DNA from: Streptomyces fradiae
GTDB lineage: Bacteria > Actinomycetota > Actinomycetes > Streptomycetales > Streptomycetaceae
Assembly: GCF_041270065.1 (NCBI RefSeq)
Contig: NZ_CP065958.1
Location: 2,046,001-2,110,000 of the forward strand
Length of the DNA: 64,000 nt
Reading direction: 5' to 3'
Shown: piece by piece, positions 16,070 to 24,968 of the stretch
How positions within the stretch are numbered: position 1 is the stretch's first letter
How the letters are laid out: each line of letters begins with the position of its first letter
Notes under the pieces: generated by a model
Database searches by the model: none
What the model saw: only the letters and a program-made list of their open reading frames with translations
What the model was told of the DNA's origin: nothing
Translations under genes and position numbers: made by a program

Positions 16070-17383
16070 ATGACGGGCGCAGTGGGCACGGTGATACGCG
16101 ACGGCCTCGCGGGCGCCCGCGCCGGACGGCTCACCCAGGCGCTCGGACTGTGGGCCTTCACCCGGGTGCTGATCCTGCTGACCGTCTTCAAGGTCGTGGT
16201 GATCCCCGGTCCCGACGTCACGAGCGACGTCGAGGAGATCTACCAGGGCTGGTACGAGGTGCTGCGCACCGGCACGTACCCGCTGGACGACGTCACCTGG
16301 CAGTACCCGCCGGCCGCCGCGCTCGCGATCCTCTCCCCCGCCCTGCTGCCCTTCCTCGGCTACTCCGCCGCCTTCTTCGTGCTCGCGCTGTGCTGCGACG
16401 CGCTGGTCTTCGGGCTGCTCACGTACGCGGGGCGGCGGCCCGGCCGGTCGACGCGGGGCGCGTGGCTGTGGCTGGCCGGGGTGCCGCTGCTCGGCCCGAC
16501 CGCGTACTCGCGTTACGACCTGATGGTGACCGCGGTCGCGGTGGCCGGGCTGCTCGCGGCCGTGCGCAGCCCGGCGGTGCTCGGCGCGCTCGCCGGGTTC
16601 GGCGCGACGCTGAAGGTGTGGCCGATACTCCTGCTCGCGGGCGCCGCGCGCGGCCGGGCGGCGTTCCGCTCGGTCGCCTCGGCGGCGGGCACCGGGGCCG
16701 GGGTGCTGCTCGCCTGCGGGCTCGCGGCGCCGGGCGCGCTGGCCTTCCTGGGCTTCCAGCGGGACCGGGGCACGGAGATCGAGTCGCTGGGCGCGCTGCC
16801 CTTCCATGTGGCCCGGCACTTCGGCTGGCCGGGCGAGGCGCGGATGAACTACGGCTCGATCGAGTTCCTCGGCCCGGGTGTGAAGACGGTGTCCACCCTG
16901 GCGATGCTGCTGACGGTGGCGTCCTTCGGCTGGCTGCTCGTGTGGTGGTTCAGGGCCCGCCGGCGCACCACCTCCACGACGGCGGACGCGGCCTTCGTGG
17001 CGCTGCTGCTGTTCACCACGACGAGCCGGGTGATCAGCCCCCAGTACATGATCTGGCTGGTGGGCCTGGCGGCGGTCTGTCTGGCCTACCGGTCGACCCG
17101 GATGCGCAGGCCGGCCCATCTGGTGCTGTGGGCGACGGCGGTGACGCAGTTCGAGTTCCCGGTGTGGTTCTCGCACGTCGGCGACAGCGATCCGCTGGGC
17201 GTCGGGCTGCTCCTGATCCGCAACGCCCTGCTGGTCGCGGCCACGGTCTCGGCCTGCCGGATCCTGTGGCGGCAGACGGTCACGGAGCCGCGCCTGGAGG
17301 CGGCCGCGGCCCCGGTCCGGCTGCCGGCGCAGGCGGGCGCTCAGGGCGACAGGGAGAGGGACCGGGTCTCGGTCTCCTCCTGA
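16070..17383 (+). CDS. GT87 (DUF2029)-type membrane mannosyltransferase
   Basis: 437 aa with about ten hydrophobic helices. The first extracytoplasmic loop has the conserved acidic pattern PDVTSDVEEIYQGWYE followed by YPPAA, typical of polyprenol-phosphomannose-dependent GT-C enzymes of the GT87 family (PimE and relatives). The catalytic acid would be an Asp in that loop. ATG 16070 is preceded by AGGACAGG. Divergent from the PimB-like gene, so the two probably act on the same glycolipid or glycan. Its 3' end overlaps the MATE gene tail by 43 bp. Confidence 0.83.
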   Translation: MTGAVGTVIRDGLAGARAGRLTQALGLWAFTRVLILLTVFKVVVIPGPDVTSDVEEIYQGWYEVLRTGTYPLDDVTWQYPPAAALAILSPALLPFLGYSAAFFVLALCCDALVFGLLTYAGRRPGRSTRGAWLWLAGVPLLGPTAYSRYDLMVTAVAVAGLLAAVRSPAVLGALAGFGATLKVWPILLLAGAARGRAAFRSVASAAGTGAGVLLACGLAAPGALAFLGFQRDRGTEIESLGALPFHVARHFGWPGEARMNYGSIEFLGPGVKTVSTLAMLLTVASFGWLLVWWFRARRRTTSTTADAAFVALLLFTTTSRVISPQYMIWLVGLAAVCLAYRSTRMRRPAHLVLWATAVTQFEFPVWFSHVGDSDPLGVGLLLIRNALLVAATVSACRILWRQTVTEPRLEAAAAPVRLPAQAGAQGDRERDRVSVSS

Positions 17384-18711
17384 GCCCGAGCCCGGGCCGC
17401 GGCCCGGGCGGCCCGGCGGCGCAGCAGACCGAGAGCGGCGCACTGGGCCGCCATCGCGAGGGCCATGGCCAGGCAGATCCCGGCGAGGCCGAGGGCGGCC
17501 GAGAGCGCGTACGCCAGCGGGAGCTGGAGCAGCACGCCGGCGACGGTGATCCTGGCCAGCTTCGGTGAGTCGCCGCTGCCCTCGAAGACCCCGGCGAGGG
17601 CGATGAACCCGGCCATGAGCAGCAGATACGGGCCGATGCCGCGCAGGAACAGCGCGCCGGCCGCCGCGACGGCGGGCTCGGCGCCGAAGCCGCGCATCAC
17701 CGGGCCCGCGGCGAGCAGCAGCAGGACGGCCGCGCCCGCCCCGGTCAGCCCGCCGAGGACGAGGGCCTGCCGGCCGACGGCCCCGCGCTCGTCGCTGCCG
17801 CCGCCGAGCAGGTGCGCGGTGTGGATGGAGGCGGCCTGCTTGACGGCGTAGAAGGCCATGGTGGCGACGTACATGGCCTTGGTGGCGATGCCGTAGGCGG
17901 CGATCTGGGTGACGCCGAGGCGGGCGACGACGGAGACGAGGGCGAGCGCGCCGCCCATCCGGACGACGAAGTCGACGGACATCGGCAGGCCGAGGGCGGC
18001 GGTGCGGCGCACGGCCGTGGCGGTGCCCATGGCCGGACGGGCCGCGCGGGCGGCCCTCAGATGCGCGTTGCGGCGCAGCGCGAGCAGTCCGGCGGCGAGG
18101 GCGACCGTACGGCCGATGACGGTGGAGACGGCGGCGCCCCGCACCCCGTACGCGTGGACCAGGAACGGGTCGAGGACCAGGATCAGCCCGTTGGCGAGGA
18201 AGGCGAGCCGCATGGGGGTGCGGGTGTCGCCGGTGCCCTTGAGGACGCCGTCCAGGACCGTGGTGGCGAAGAAGACGGCGGTGCCCGGGAGCGAGATCGC
18301 GAAGTAGGCGGTCGCGAGGCCGTGCGCGGGGTGGCCGGAGCCGCCGAGCAGCAGCGCGGCGATCGGGTCGCGCAGCAGGTAGCCGCCGAGGGCGACGGGC
18401 GGGACGAGCAGGGCACCGAGGGCCGCGCCGCCGCGGACGGCGGAGCGCAGGGCGGCGGGGTCGTCGGCACCCCTGGCGCGGGCGACGAGCACGGTGGTGC
18501 CGGAGGCGGCCATGAGGACGACGCCGAGGAGCAGGTTCTCGACGTTGGTGGCCACGGCGACGGCGGCGACGGCGTCCCCGCCGAGCCGGGCGACCCAGAC
18601 CATGTTGATGATCCCGGCGGCGACTCCGGCGAGGAGTTCGAGGTAGACGGGCCCGGCGAGCCGGACGAGCGTGCGGCGGTGTTCCCTCGCGGATTCCTTC
18701 GCAGTGGCCAT
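17341..18711 (-). CDS. MATE-family multidrug/metabolite exporter
   Basis: 456 aa with about 12 membrane spans in two homologous bundles. The family pattern is clear (MVWVARLGGDAVAA near 36, PGTAVFFATTVLDGVLKGTGDTR, and FEGSGDSPKLA in the C-half). It exports small molecules using an ion gradient. ATG 18711 follows a GAGGGGG ribosome site. It is divergent from a PadR repressor gene, and both starts flank a perfect 19-bp inverted repeat, so PadR very likely controls this exporter. The last 43 bp overlap the converging GT87 gene. Confidence 0.92.
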   Translation of the reverse strand: MATAKESAREHRRTLVRLAGPVYLELLAGVAAGIINMVWVARLGGDAVAAVAVATNVENLLLGVVLMAASGTTVLVARARGADDPAALRSAVRGGAALGALLVPPVALGGYLLRDPIAALLLGGSGHPAHGLATAYFAISLPGTAVFFATTVLDGVLKGTGDTRTPMRLAFLANGLILVLDPFLVHAYGVRGAAVSTVIGRTVALAAGLLALRRNAHLRAARAARPAMGTATAVRRTAALGLPMSVDFVVRMGGALALVSVVARLGVTQIAAYGIATKAMYVATMAFYAVKQAASIHTAHLLGGGSDERGAVGRQALVLGGLTGAGAAVLLLLAAGPVMRGFGAEPAVAAAGALFLRGIGPYLLLMAGFIALAGVFEGSGDSPKLARITVAGVLLQLPLAYALSAALGLAGICLAMALAMAAQCAALGLLRRRAARAAARARAQEETETRSLSLSP

Positions 18712-18723
18712 GAACAGATCCCC

Positions 18724-18764
18724 CTCTTTTCGAGATACCTCGGATCGAGGTATCTCGAAAAGAG
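18724..18764. promoter_or_regulatory. Perfect 19-bp inverted repeat, putative PadR operator
   Basis: Left arm ctcttttcgagatacctcg (18724-18742), spacer gat, and right arm exactly complementary (18746-18764). It lies between the MATE gene (start 18711) and the PadR gene (start 18809). A TAGCAT -10-like box for padR (18766-18771) abuts its right edge, so a bound dimer would block transcription. The ATAC...GTAT half-sites resemble known PadR sites. Confidence 0.85.
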
Positions 18765-18808
18765 ATAGCATGGCGCCGGGTACCCGACAAGCGCGAAGGA
18801 GTCCGCCG

Positions 18809-19360
18809 GTGCTGGAGCTGACGATCCTGGGCTTCCTGTACGAGCGGCCGCTGCACGGCTACGAGCTCAAGGAACGCATCCAGGGCCTGAGCGGCCACGT
18901 CCGGCCGGTCAGCGACGGCGCGCTCTACCCGGCGATCACCCGCCTGGTGAAGAACGGCCTCGTCGACAGCCGCACGGAGCCGGGCTCGGCCGCCGCCCCG
19001 CGCCGCACCCTCTCGCTGACCGCGGCCGGCCGCGCCGAGCTGCTCTCCCGGCTGCGCTCACCGAAGGACGTCGAGATCACCGACGGCCAGCGCTGGTTCA
19101 CCCTCCTCGCCTTCCTGGGCCTGCTCCCCGACCCGGCCGACCAGGCCGCCGTCCTGCGCCGCCGCCAGGCCTTCCTCCTCGCCCCGGCCAGCTTCTTCTA
19201 CGACGAGGGCACCCCGGTCCGCGCGGAACAGGAGCCGGACCCCTTCCGCCGCGGCATGCTCCGCATCGCCCGGGCCACCGGCACGGAGGAGAAGGCCTGG
19301 CTCGCCGAGACCTTGGCGGAGCTGGACCTCAAGGCAGCGGGCGCCTCGGGCACGGCCTAG
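18809..19360 (+). CDS. PadR-family transcriptional regulator
   Basis: 183 aa from GTG 18809, chosen because AAGGAG (18796-18801) lies seven bases upstream and the protein then begins LELTILGFLYERPLHGYEL like other PadR proteins; ATG 18770 is in frame but has no ribosome site. An N-terminal winged helix covers about 1-80 (SDGALYPAITRLVKNGLV recognition part, RRTLSLTAAG wing). A C-terminal helical dimerisation/ligand domain follows (PadR 'Vir' type). It should repress itself and the divergent MATE exporter, with a substrate of the exporter as a likely inducer. The stop shares CTAG with the converging gene. Confidence 0.93.
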   Translation: MLELTILGFLYERPLHGYELKERIQGLSGHVRPVSDGALYPAITRLVKNGLVDSRTEPGSAAAPRRTLSLTAAGRAELLSRLRSPKDVEITDGQRWFTLLAFLGLLPDPADQAAVLRRRQAFLLAPASFFYDEGTPVRAEQEPDPFRRGMLRIARATGTEEKAWLAETLAELDLKAAGASGTA

Positions 19361-20574
19361 CCGAGCAGCCGGTCCGCCAGATACGCCCGCCAGTCCGCGG
19401 TGAACTGCTCCGGCGTGGTGGCCAGGACGTCCTTCAGGGCCTTCTCCACCGCGCCCTCGCGCTGCGGGTGGGCGCCGACGGCCCGGTAGAAGTCGGTCAG
19501 CTTCGGCTCGCCCCAGCGGTCGGCGATCATCGCGCAGGCGAGCCAGCCGCTCTCGTAGGCGCGGGCCATGGCCTCGCCGTCGCCGCCGAAGGCGAACTCC
19601 TTGTCGTCCGGCAGCGCGGCCGGGGTGTCTCCGGCGCGTACCGCGCGGGCGAGTTCGGGGGCGGCCTGGGCGGGGGTGCGGCCGGTGCCGCGGTAGGCGA
19701 CCCAGTCGGCGAAGCCCTCGGAGAGCCAGACCGGGGTGGCCGCGGTGGTGTGGGCGCGGGTGGCGACATGGGTGGTCTCGTGGGTGAGCACGAAGCCGCG
19801 CCCGAAGTCGCCGAGCACGCCGTACGCCTCCGGGTTGACGATCACTCGGTCCGCCGGCGCCTTCGGGCCGCCGCCGATCTGGCCGGTGGTGACGGCGGCG
19901 ATCCCCCGGTACGAGGCGGCGGGCGCGCCGAGCAGCCGGCCCATCGCGTCCACCGAGGCCGGGACCAGGACCACGACGCGCCCGGCCCACGGCGAGGGCC
20001 AGGCGTCCCCGACGGCGGGCACCGCGCGGTCGGCGGCGTCGGCGATCTCGCGCAGCCGCTCGCGGCTCTGGCCGACGCCGAGGACCAGGCTGCGGTGCCC
20101 GGTCACGGTCGCGACCTCGCCCTGCTGCCACAGCTGCTGCGGGGCGCCGTCGGCGGGGCGGTCACCGGTGACGTACCAGCGTCCGTCCTTCTCGGCGAGG
20201 TCGAGGACGCGTTCGGTGGTGGCGGGCCCGGAGTCGTACCCCTTGATGCGGTAGCCGAACTCGGCCCTGGCGGTGGCCCGCCCGGTGCCGGCCGGGTCGA
20301 CGTCGGTGACCCGGTAGGCGAGGCCGCCGAGCGGGATCCCCGCGAGCCGTTCGAACTCGGTGCGCGCGGCGGGTACGAGGGCGGGGTCCAGGTCCGCGAG
20401 ATAGCCGGCCTCGTCCCGGCCGAGCAGCGCGGCGGCGTGCCGGTCGAGCAGCCCCTGCACCTCGGCCCGCCCCGGCGCCCCCGCCCCGGGATCGGCGCAC
20501 CCGCAGAGGACGAGCAGCCCGGCGAGCAGTCCCGCCACCGCCCCGCACCGCCCGCGCCCGCCCTGACCTGCCAT
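19357..20574 (-). CDS. Lipoprotein with zinc-metallopeptidase-like HExxH domain
   Basis: 405 aa. The signal peptide ends in lipobox VLCGC (Cys about 26), so it is anchored outside the membrane. The N-terminal 130 residues look like an SnoaL/Tim44-like accessory domain (DRHAAALLGRDEAGYLADLD). The C-terminal half has HETTH in FVLTHETTHVATR and a downstream LSEGFADWVAY, the zinc-site plan of gluzincin peptidases. The substrate is unknown. The start ATG 20574 lies six bases after TACGAT (20581-20586), with GAGGG in between. Its stop overlaps the PadR stop through the shared CTAG. Confidence 0.82.
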   Translation of the reverse strand: MAGQGGRGRCGAVAGLLAGLLVLCGCADPGAGAPGRAEVQGLLDRHAAALLGRDEAGYLADLDPALVPAARTEFERLAGIPLGGLAYRVTDVDPAGTGRATARAEFGYRIKGYDSGPATTERVLDLAEKDGRWYVTGDRPADGAPQQLWQQGEVATVTGHRSLVLGVGQSRERLREIADAADRAVPAVGDAWPSPWAGRVVVLVPASVDAMGRLLGAPAASYRGIAAVTTGQIGGGPKAPADRVIVNPEAYGVLGDFGRGFVLTHETTHVATRAHTTAATPVWLSEGFADWVAYRGTGRTPAQAAPELARAVRAGDTPAALPDDKEFAFGGDGEAMARAYESGWLACAMIADRWGEPKLTDFYRAVGAHPQREGAVEKALKDVLATTPEQFTADWRAYLADRLLG

Positions 20575-20617
20575 CCCTCGATCGTACGGGGCGCGCCGAA
20601 AACCGGCCGGAAACCGC

Positions 20618-21640
20618 TCAGACCCGGGTGACCGTCACGTTCGACATCATGTTCACCGGGTCGTAGCGGACCCGGGCGCCCGGATACGGCGCGTGGATGA
20701 CCTGGCCGTTGCCGGCGTAGATGGCGACATGGCTGGCGTCGCTGCGGTACGTGACGAGGTCGCCGGGCTGCGCCTGGGAGAGCGGGATGCGGCGGCCGGC
20801 GTTGCGCTGGGCCTGGGAGGTGCGGGGCAGGGCGATGCCGGCCTTGCGGTACGACCAGACCATCAGGCCCGAGCAGTCGAAGGCGGTCGGGCCGGTCGCG
20901 CCCCACACGTAGGGGCGGCCGATGGCGCTGCGCGCAGCGAGCACCGCGGCGGCGGCCCGCGAGGGGCCGAGGTCGGCGAGCGGCGGCAGCTCCTCGTCGA
21001 AGGCGTCGCGGCCGGAGCGGGAGGCCCGCTCGAAGCCCGCCCGCTCGTCGGCGGTGAGGGAGGCGAGCACCCGGCGGGCCTCGGCGAGCTTGTGCTCGAC
21101 GGTGCGCTTGTGGCGGGCCACCTCGCGGCGGCTGCGGTCGAGTTCGGTGAGCGCCCGGCTCGCCTCGGTGCGCTGCTGGCCGAGCCGGCGCAGTTCGCGC
21201 CGGAGTTCGCCGAGGGCGGCGCTCTGCCGGGCGGTGACCCGGTCGAGGGCGGAGGCCCGCTCCAGGTAACTGTCCGGGTCGGAGGAGAGCAGCAGCGCGA
21301 GGGCGGGGTCGATGCCGCCGGAGCGGTACTGCGCGCCGGCCACCGAACCGAGCGCGCCGCGCATCCGGTTGATCCGGTCCTGGGCGCGGGCCAGGCCGTC
21401 CTGGGCCTGGGAGACCGTCCTGCGCAGCCCGTCGGCCCGCTCGTCGGCCCGGTTGTACCCCTCGGTGGCCCGCTCGGCCTCCTCGAAGAGCCGGTCGACG
21501 GTGGCGCGGGTGGCCCGGGCGGTGTCGGGGGTGGCGCCGCCCGGGTCGGCGTGCGCGGGGACGGCGCCGAGTGCCGTGGCCGCGGTGGCCGCGGCTGCGG
21601 TGAGGACGGTGACCCTGGCGGGTCGTCGGTGGGACGCCAC
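20618..21640 (-). CDS. NlpC/P60 peptidoglycan hydrolase with coiled coil
   Basis: 340 aa. A Sec signal peptide (AATALGAVPAHA, cleavage about 32) leads to a long coiled-coil region (about 45-200). The C-terminal NlpC/P60 domain has the catalytic Cys in FDCSGLMVW and His in SHVAIYAG. It cleaves the gamma-D-Glu-diaminopimelate bond in wall peptides, like RipA-type enzymes; the coiled coil usually holds the enzyme inactive or links it to an activator. The GTG start at 21640 gives the MASHRRP N-terminus, shared with the paralogue just upstream, so the two arose by tandem duplication. Confidence 0.93.
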   Translation of the reverse strand: MASHRRPARVTVLTAAAATAATALGAVPAHADPGGATPDTARATRATVDRLFEEAERATEGYNRADERADGLRRTVSQAQDGLARAQDRINRMRGALGSVAGAQYRSGGIDPALALLLSSDPDSYLERASALDRVTARQSAALGELRRELRRLGQQRTEASRALTELDRSRREVARHKRTVEHKLAEARRVLASLTADERAGFERASRSGRDAFDEELPPLADLGPSRAAAAVLAARSAIGRPYVWGATGPTAFDCSGLMVWSYRKAGIALPRTSQAQRNAGRRIPLSQAQPGDLVTYRSDASHVAIYAGNGQVIHAPYPGARVRYDPVNMMSNVTVTRV

Positions 21641-21678
21641 GGATCGCGCTCCGTTCGGCTGGTCGGACTGGCGGGCCG

Positions 21679-21707
21679 ACAGTAGCCGCAGATCGATCCG
21701 CGTCCAA
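21679..21707 (-). promoter_or_regulatory. Sigma-70-type promoter for the downstream NlpC/P60 gene
   Basis: On the reverse strand TTGGAC (21702-21707) and TACTGT (21679-21684) are 17 bp apart, giving a start about 30 bases before GTG 21640. Confidence 0.6.
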
Positions 21708-21728
21708 CGAAGGTGCCGGGTACGCAAA

Positions 21729-21772
21729 GTGACGCCCCGCCGGAGACCGCAAGGTCACCGGCGGGGCGTCAC
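21729..21772 (-). terminator. Terminator between the two NlpC/P60 genes
   Basis: 15-bp perfect arms (21729-21743 and 21758-21772) continue, after one mismatch, into gacc-gcaa-ggtc, a stem capped by a GNRA tetraloop. It follows the stop of the gene at 21844, so the paralogues are separate transcription units. Confidence 0.85.
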
Positions 21773-21843
21773 GTCAGTCCAGGATCCGACAAACCACCCG
21801 TTCGGAGGGCGGGTATGTCGCGTCGCGCCGCGTCGCGACAGGG

Positions 21844-22872
21844 TCAGACGCGGACACCGAACTGGAAGGTGCCCATGTAGTCCATCGACTCGTAGCGGAC
21901 CACGGCGCCCGGCTTCGGGGCGTGCAGGATGGTGTTGTTGCCCGCGTACAGACCCACGTGCGAAAGGCTGTTGAAGAAGACCAGGTCGCCCGGCTTGAGC
22001 TGGCTGCGGCCGATCTTCACGCCGTCGTTCTGCTGGGTGTACGTGGTGCGGGTGAGGGTGACGCCGGCCTGGCGGTAGGCCCACTGGGTGAGGCCGGAGC
22101 AGTCGTACGAGTTGGGGCCCTCGGCACCAGAGACGTACGGCTTGCCGAGCTGGGTGGCGGCGGCGTTGAGCGCGGCGGCACCGCGCTGCGAGGCCGGCAC
22201 CTCGTTGCCGAGGTTGACGCGGTCGCCGGCGGCGCGGCTGGCGCGCTGCTCGTCCTGCTGGATCTTGGCGCGCTCGGCGGCGGTCAGGGTGTTGAGGAGC
22301 TTGCGGGCCTCGGCCAGCTTCTCCTGGGACTTCTTCTTCTTCTCGCCGAGGGTCTTGCGGACGTCCTCGAGGTCGGCGAGCTTCGTCGTCGCCTCGGCGC
22401 GCTGCTGGGCGAGGGTGCGCTGCTTGGCCTGGATCGACTGCAGCACATCGGCCTGCTTGGCGCCGAGCTGGTCGATCGCGGACGCCTTGTCGAGGTAGGT
22501 GTCCGGGTCGGAGGAGAGGAAGAGCTGGAGCGCCGGGTCGATGCCGCCGGAGCGGTACTGCGCGGTGGCGACCGAACCTATCTGCCCGCGCAGGGTGTTG
22601 AGCTCCTGCTGGCCGCGGGCCACCTTGTCCTGGAGGGCGCTGATCTCCTTCTGCAGCTTCCCGCGGCGCTCGTCGGCGAGGTTGGCCTGCTCCGTGGCCT
22701 CCTCGGCCTCGTGGTTGAGCTGGTCGACCTTGGTCTTGACCTCGTCGATCTTCGGCTTGGGAGCCGCCTGGGCTCCGGCCTGGGCGGAGAGGGCGACGGC
22801 CGCGGCGGCGGTCGCGGTGAGCACGGTCACACGGGTGCGGCTCGGCTGCTTGGGACGACGGTGGGACGCCAC
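21844..22872 (-). CDS. NlpC/P60 peptidoglycan hydrolase with coiled coil (paralogue)
   Basis: 342 aa. Same plan as its neighbour: signal peptide (VALSAQAGAQA), coiled coil about 45-215 with KxExL heptads, and an NlpC/P60 domain with Cys in YDCSGLTQW and His in SHVGLYAG. It should cut stem peptides in the cell wall during growth or division. GTG 22872 is supported by AAGGAG nine bases upstream; a longer ATG (22938) would put that ribosome site inside the gene. The promoter at 22978-23007 gives a leader of roughly 100 nt. Confidence 0.93.
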   Translation of the reverse strand: MASHRRPKQPSRTRVTVLTATAAAAVALSAQAGAQAAPKPKIDEVKTKVDQLNHEAEEATEQANLADERRGKLQKEISALQDKVARGQQELNTLRGQIGSVATAQYRSGGIDPALQLFLSSDPDTYLDKASAIDQLGAKQADVLQSIQAKQRTLAQQRAEATTKLADLEDVRKTLGEKKKKSQEKLAEARKLLNTLTAAERAKIQQDEQRASRAAGDRVNLGNEVPASQRGAAALNAAATQLGKPYVSGAEGPNSYDCSGLTQWAYRQAGVTLTRTTYTQQNDGVKIGRSQLKPGDLVFFNSLSHVGLYAGNNTILHAPKPGAVVRYESMDYMGTFQFGVRV

Positions 22873-22977
22873 GGGGGCGATCTCCTTCTTCCTCGAGCCG
22901 CCCGGCCGTTCGGCGGCAGGCGGGACCATCGCTGACACCCCGGATGGATGATCAACCGTGCGAAGGTTCGAGCCCCG

Positions 22978-23007
22978 ACCCTAGTGACCATCTTGTGATC
23001 AGTTCAA
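22978..23007 (-). promoter_or_regulatory. Sigma-70-type promoter for the upstream NlpC/P60 gene
   Basis: Reverse-strand TTGAAC (23002-23007) and TAGGGT (22978-22983) with an 18-bp spacer. The 256-bp gap around it is noticeably AT-richer than its surroundings. I checked its leader for a c-di-AMP riboswitch core and found none. Confidence 0.6.
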
Positions 23008-23128
23008 ATCCCAACGGCCAAAATCTCGCCGCCGCGACAAGTTATTTACCGACATCACACGGGCAGCAACAGTCACTTGACCCTGCGTGGAACACAAATG
23101 GGACATGCCGGATCTGTGCGACGAGAGG

Positions 23129-24493
23129 TCACGACAGACGCGAAAGCCGCTTCAGCAACAAGGCGGACGCGACCGGCCGCGCACCGGACTTGGCGACCCC
23201 GTCGGCCACCTCGCGGTCGGTGGACACCACGACCACCGGACGGCCCGGCGGCTCCGCGCGCACCAGCTGACGGATCAACTCGTCCGCCGTGACACCGGGC
23301 TTGGAGAACAGCACCCGCACCCCGCGCGGCGGCGCGAGCAGCACCGGCGCCGCCAGCTCGGCCCCGTCGAAGACACAGGTGACCTCGGCGCCCGAACGGG
23401 CCGCGAGCGCGGAGAGCCCGCCGAGCAGCCGCAGCCGCTGCTTCTCCAACGGCATCGTCGGATAGCCGGTCTTGGTGACGTTGTAGCCGTCCACCACCAG
23501 GTGCGCCTGCGGCAGTTCGAGCAGCTGGTCCAGGAGCGCCGGGTCGGTCTCGGAAAGGGCGCGGGCCGCGATGTCCTTCGGCGACATCCGGCCGGGCTCC
23601 ACCGCGTCCACGGTGTCCGCCGGGTGCATCGACACCGGCGGCAGGGCGAGTTCGCGGCGCAGCCCCTGGGCGGCGTCAAGCACGGTGTCCAGGAGCAGCC
23701 GCAGCCGCATGTCCTCCACCGAGCGCCCCTCGCGGGCGGCCCGGCGGCTCGCCTCCAGGGCGGCCTCGACCTCGCCGAGCCGGGCCTTGAGCCGCCGGCT
23801 CTCGCTCTCGGCGGCGGACACCTGGGCGGCGGCCTCGGCACGCGCGGTGTCCATCTCGGCCTGCACCCGGCGCAGCGCGGCCTCGCCGCGCTTGACGTCG
23901 CTCTGCGCGCTGCGCAGCTTCCGGTGAAGCGATTCGCCGTCCTTGCGGGCGGCCTCCAGGTCGCGGCGCAGCTGCTCGGTCTCGGCCCTGGCGCGCTCCC
24001 TGGCGACCGTGACCTCCTCGCGCAGCCGCTCCAGCTCGCGCCGGCCGGCCTCGTCGGCGCGCTCGGCGTCGACCCGCTCGGCCTCCTCGCCGGCGGCGGC
24101 GACCAGCTTGCCCCAGCCGGCCGGGCGCAGCACATAGGCGACCGCGGCCACGTCGACCGGGTCGGCGGCGCCGGGCGGGGCGCCCGACTCCACGGCCCCG
24201 GCCAGCTCGGGCTGCGCCTCCTTGAAGCGCTCGCCGATCCGCTGCCGGAACAGCGGGTCGCTCTCCAGGGCGGCGGCCATCGCGTTCCCGGCGAACTTGG
24301 CGCGCCGGGAGGCGGTGAAGCGGGCGTACTGGCGCAGCGGGGCGGGCAGCTCGGCGACGGTCAGCCCGCCGAAGGCGTCGGCGACGAGCGCGACGACCTT
24401 GCGGCGTACGGCCTCGGGCAGCGGCCGGTCGAGCGCCTCGGCCGCGCCGTCCGCCGAGCCCGCCGGCCGGTCACCGTGCGCGGGCTGCTCCAC
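23129..24493 (-). CDS. Coiled-coil protein with C-terminal NYN (PIN-like RNase) domain
   Basis: 454 aa. Residues about 20-110 form a helical domain. About 130-270 form a long coiled coil (RREL, LRRDLEAARKDGE, SRRLKARLGEVE). The C-terminal ~170 residues are an NYN/YacP-like domain with VDGYNVTKTGYP, TCVFDGAEL and VVVSTDREVADGV, whose Asp residues would bind metal for RNA cleavage. It is probably an RNA-processing nuclease in the cytoplasm; the target is unknown. GTG 24493 is the first plausible start and has only a weak ribosome site. A small zinc-ribbon gene lies just upstream on the same strand. Confidence 0.88.
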   Translation of the reverse strand: MEQPAHGDRPAGSADGAAEALDRPLPEAVRRKVVALVADAFGGLTVAELPAPLRQYARFTASRRAKFAGNAMAAALESDPLFRQRIGERFKEAQPELAGAVESGAPPGAADPVDVAAVAYVLRPAGWGKLVAAAGEEAERVDAERADEAGRRELERLREEVTVARERARAETEQLRRDLEAARKDGESLHRKLRSAQSDVKRGEAALRRVQAEMDTARAEAAAQVSAAESESRRLKARLGEVEAALEASRRAAREGRSVEDMRLRLLLDTVLDAAQGLRRELALPPVSMHPADTVDAVEPGRMSPKDIAARALSETDPALLDQLLELPQAHLVVDGYNVTKTGYPTMPLEKQRLRLLGGLSALAARSGAEVTCVFDGAELAAPVLLAPPRGVRVLFSKPGVTADELIRQLVRAEPPGRPVVVVSTDREVADGVAKSGARPVASALLLKRLSRLS

Positions 24494-24537
24494 GATCCGT
24501 CACCCACTCCCTCGTCTCGCCCTCGCCGGGCCGCTCC

Positions 24538-24780
24538 TCAGGAAGCGGCGCCCGGCCTGTCCACCAACTCGATCTGGTCCACCGCGTTGCACCAGCGGCA
24601 GCGGACCGACTCGATGGTCTCACTGACCACCTCGCGCTCCTCGACCTTCGGCTCTCCGGCGAGGTCCAGATGGACGTACTCGACGACCTTGGACGAGCGG
24701 GTCACGTCGAAGCGGGTCAGATTGCCGCAGAGCGTGCAGCGCCAGCGGGTCTCGGCGGTCGGCAGGGGAACCGTCGTCAT
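24538..24780 (-). CDS. Small zinc-ribbon protein
   Basis: 80 aa. Two CxxC pairs, Cys15/Cys18 (CTLC) and Cys61/Cys64 (CRWC), can bind one zinc ion, with a charged strand-rich segment between. There is no other domain. It is read with the NYN-domain gene 45 bp downstream, so it may be a partner in RNA handling; that is inference from position only. An AGAGGACGG ribosome site precedes the ATG. Confidence 0.82.
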   Translation of the reverse strand: MTTVPLPTAETRWRCTLCGNLTRFDVTRSSKVVEYVHLDLAGEPKVEEREVVSETIESVRCRWCNAVDQIELVDRPGAAS

Positions 24781-24968
24781 CGTTGCCGTCCTCTTTCCGT
24801 ACGAGGCTCAGTGTGAGGCTCTGTGCGAGGGGTCACGGGCCCGCGGTGCGCCGTCGAACAGCGGGAATGTCAGCCACAAGGCAGGCCCTCACCCTACGGC
24901 CTCCCGGGTACCCCGTGTCACGGCGAGGCACTCTGTCCAGGTGGGCCCCGGTACGCCATGATCTGTCC

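Noticed and set aside
18770..18808. Longer PadR start at ATG 18770
   Set aside because: No ribosome site precedes it, its first base lies in the TAGCAT box, and GTG 18809 has a well-spaced AAGGAG.
14168..18898. Very long open frame on the reverse strand across several genes
   Set aside because: It crosses forward-strand genes and others in a different frame, and its product is Arg/Pro/Gly-rich low complexity. This is a typical shadow of high-GC coding.
22960..22985. ggttcgagcccc string resembling a tRNA T-arm
   Set aside because: The flanking bases do not pair as a T-stem, and no D-arm, anticodon arm or acceptor stem fits.
22873..23128. Possible c-di-AMP (ydaO) riboswitch before the NlpC/P60 gene
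   Set aside because: Such riboswitches precede wall hydrolases in actinobacteria, but the conserved GGGGGACCC-type core is missing in this leader.
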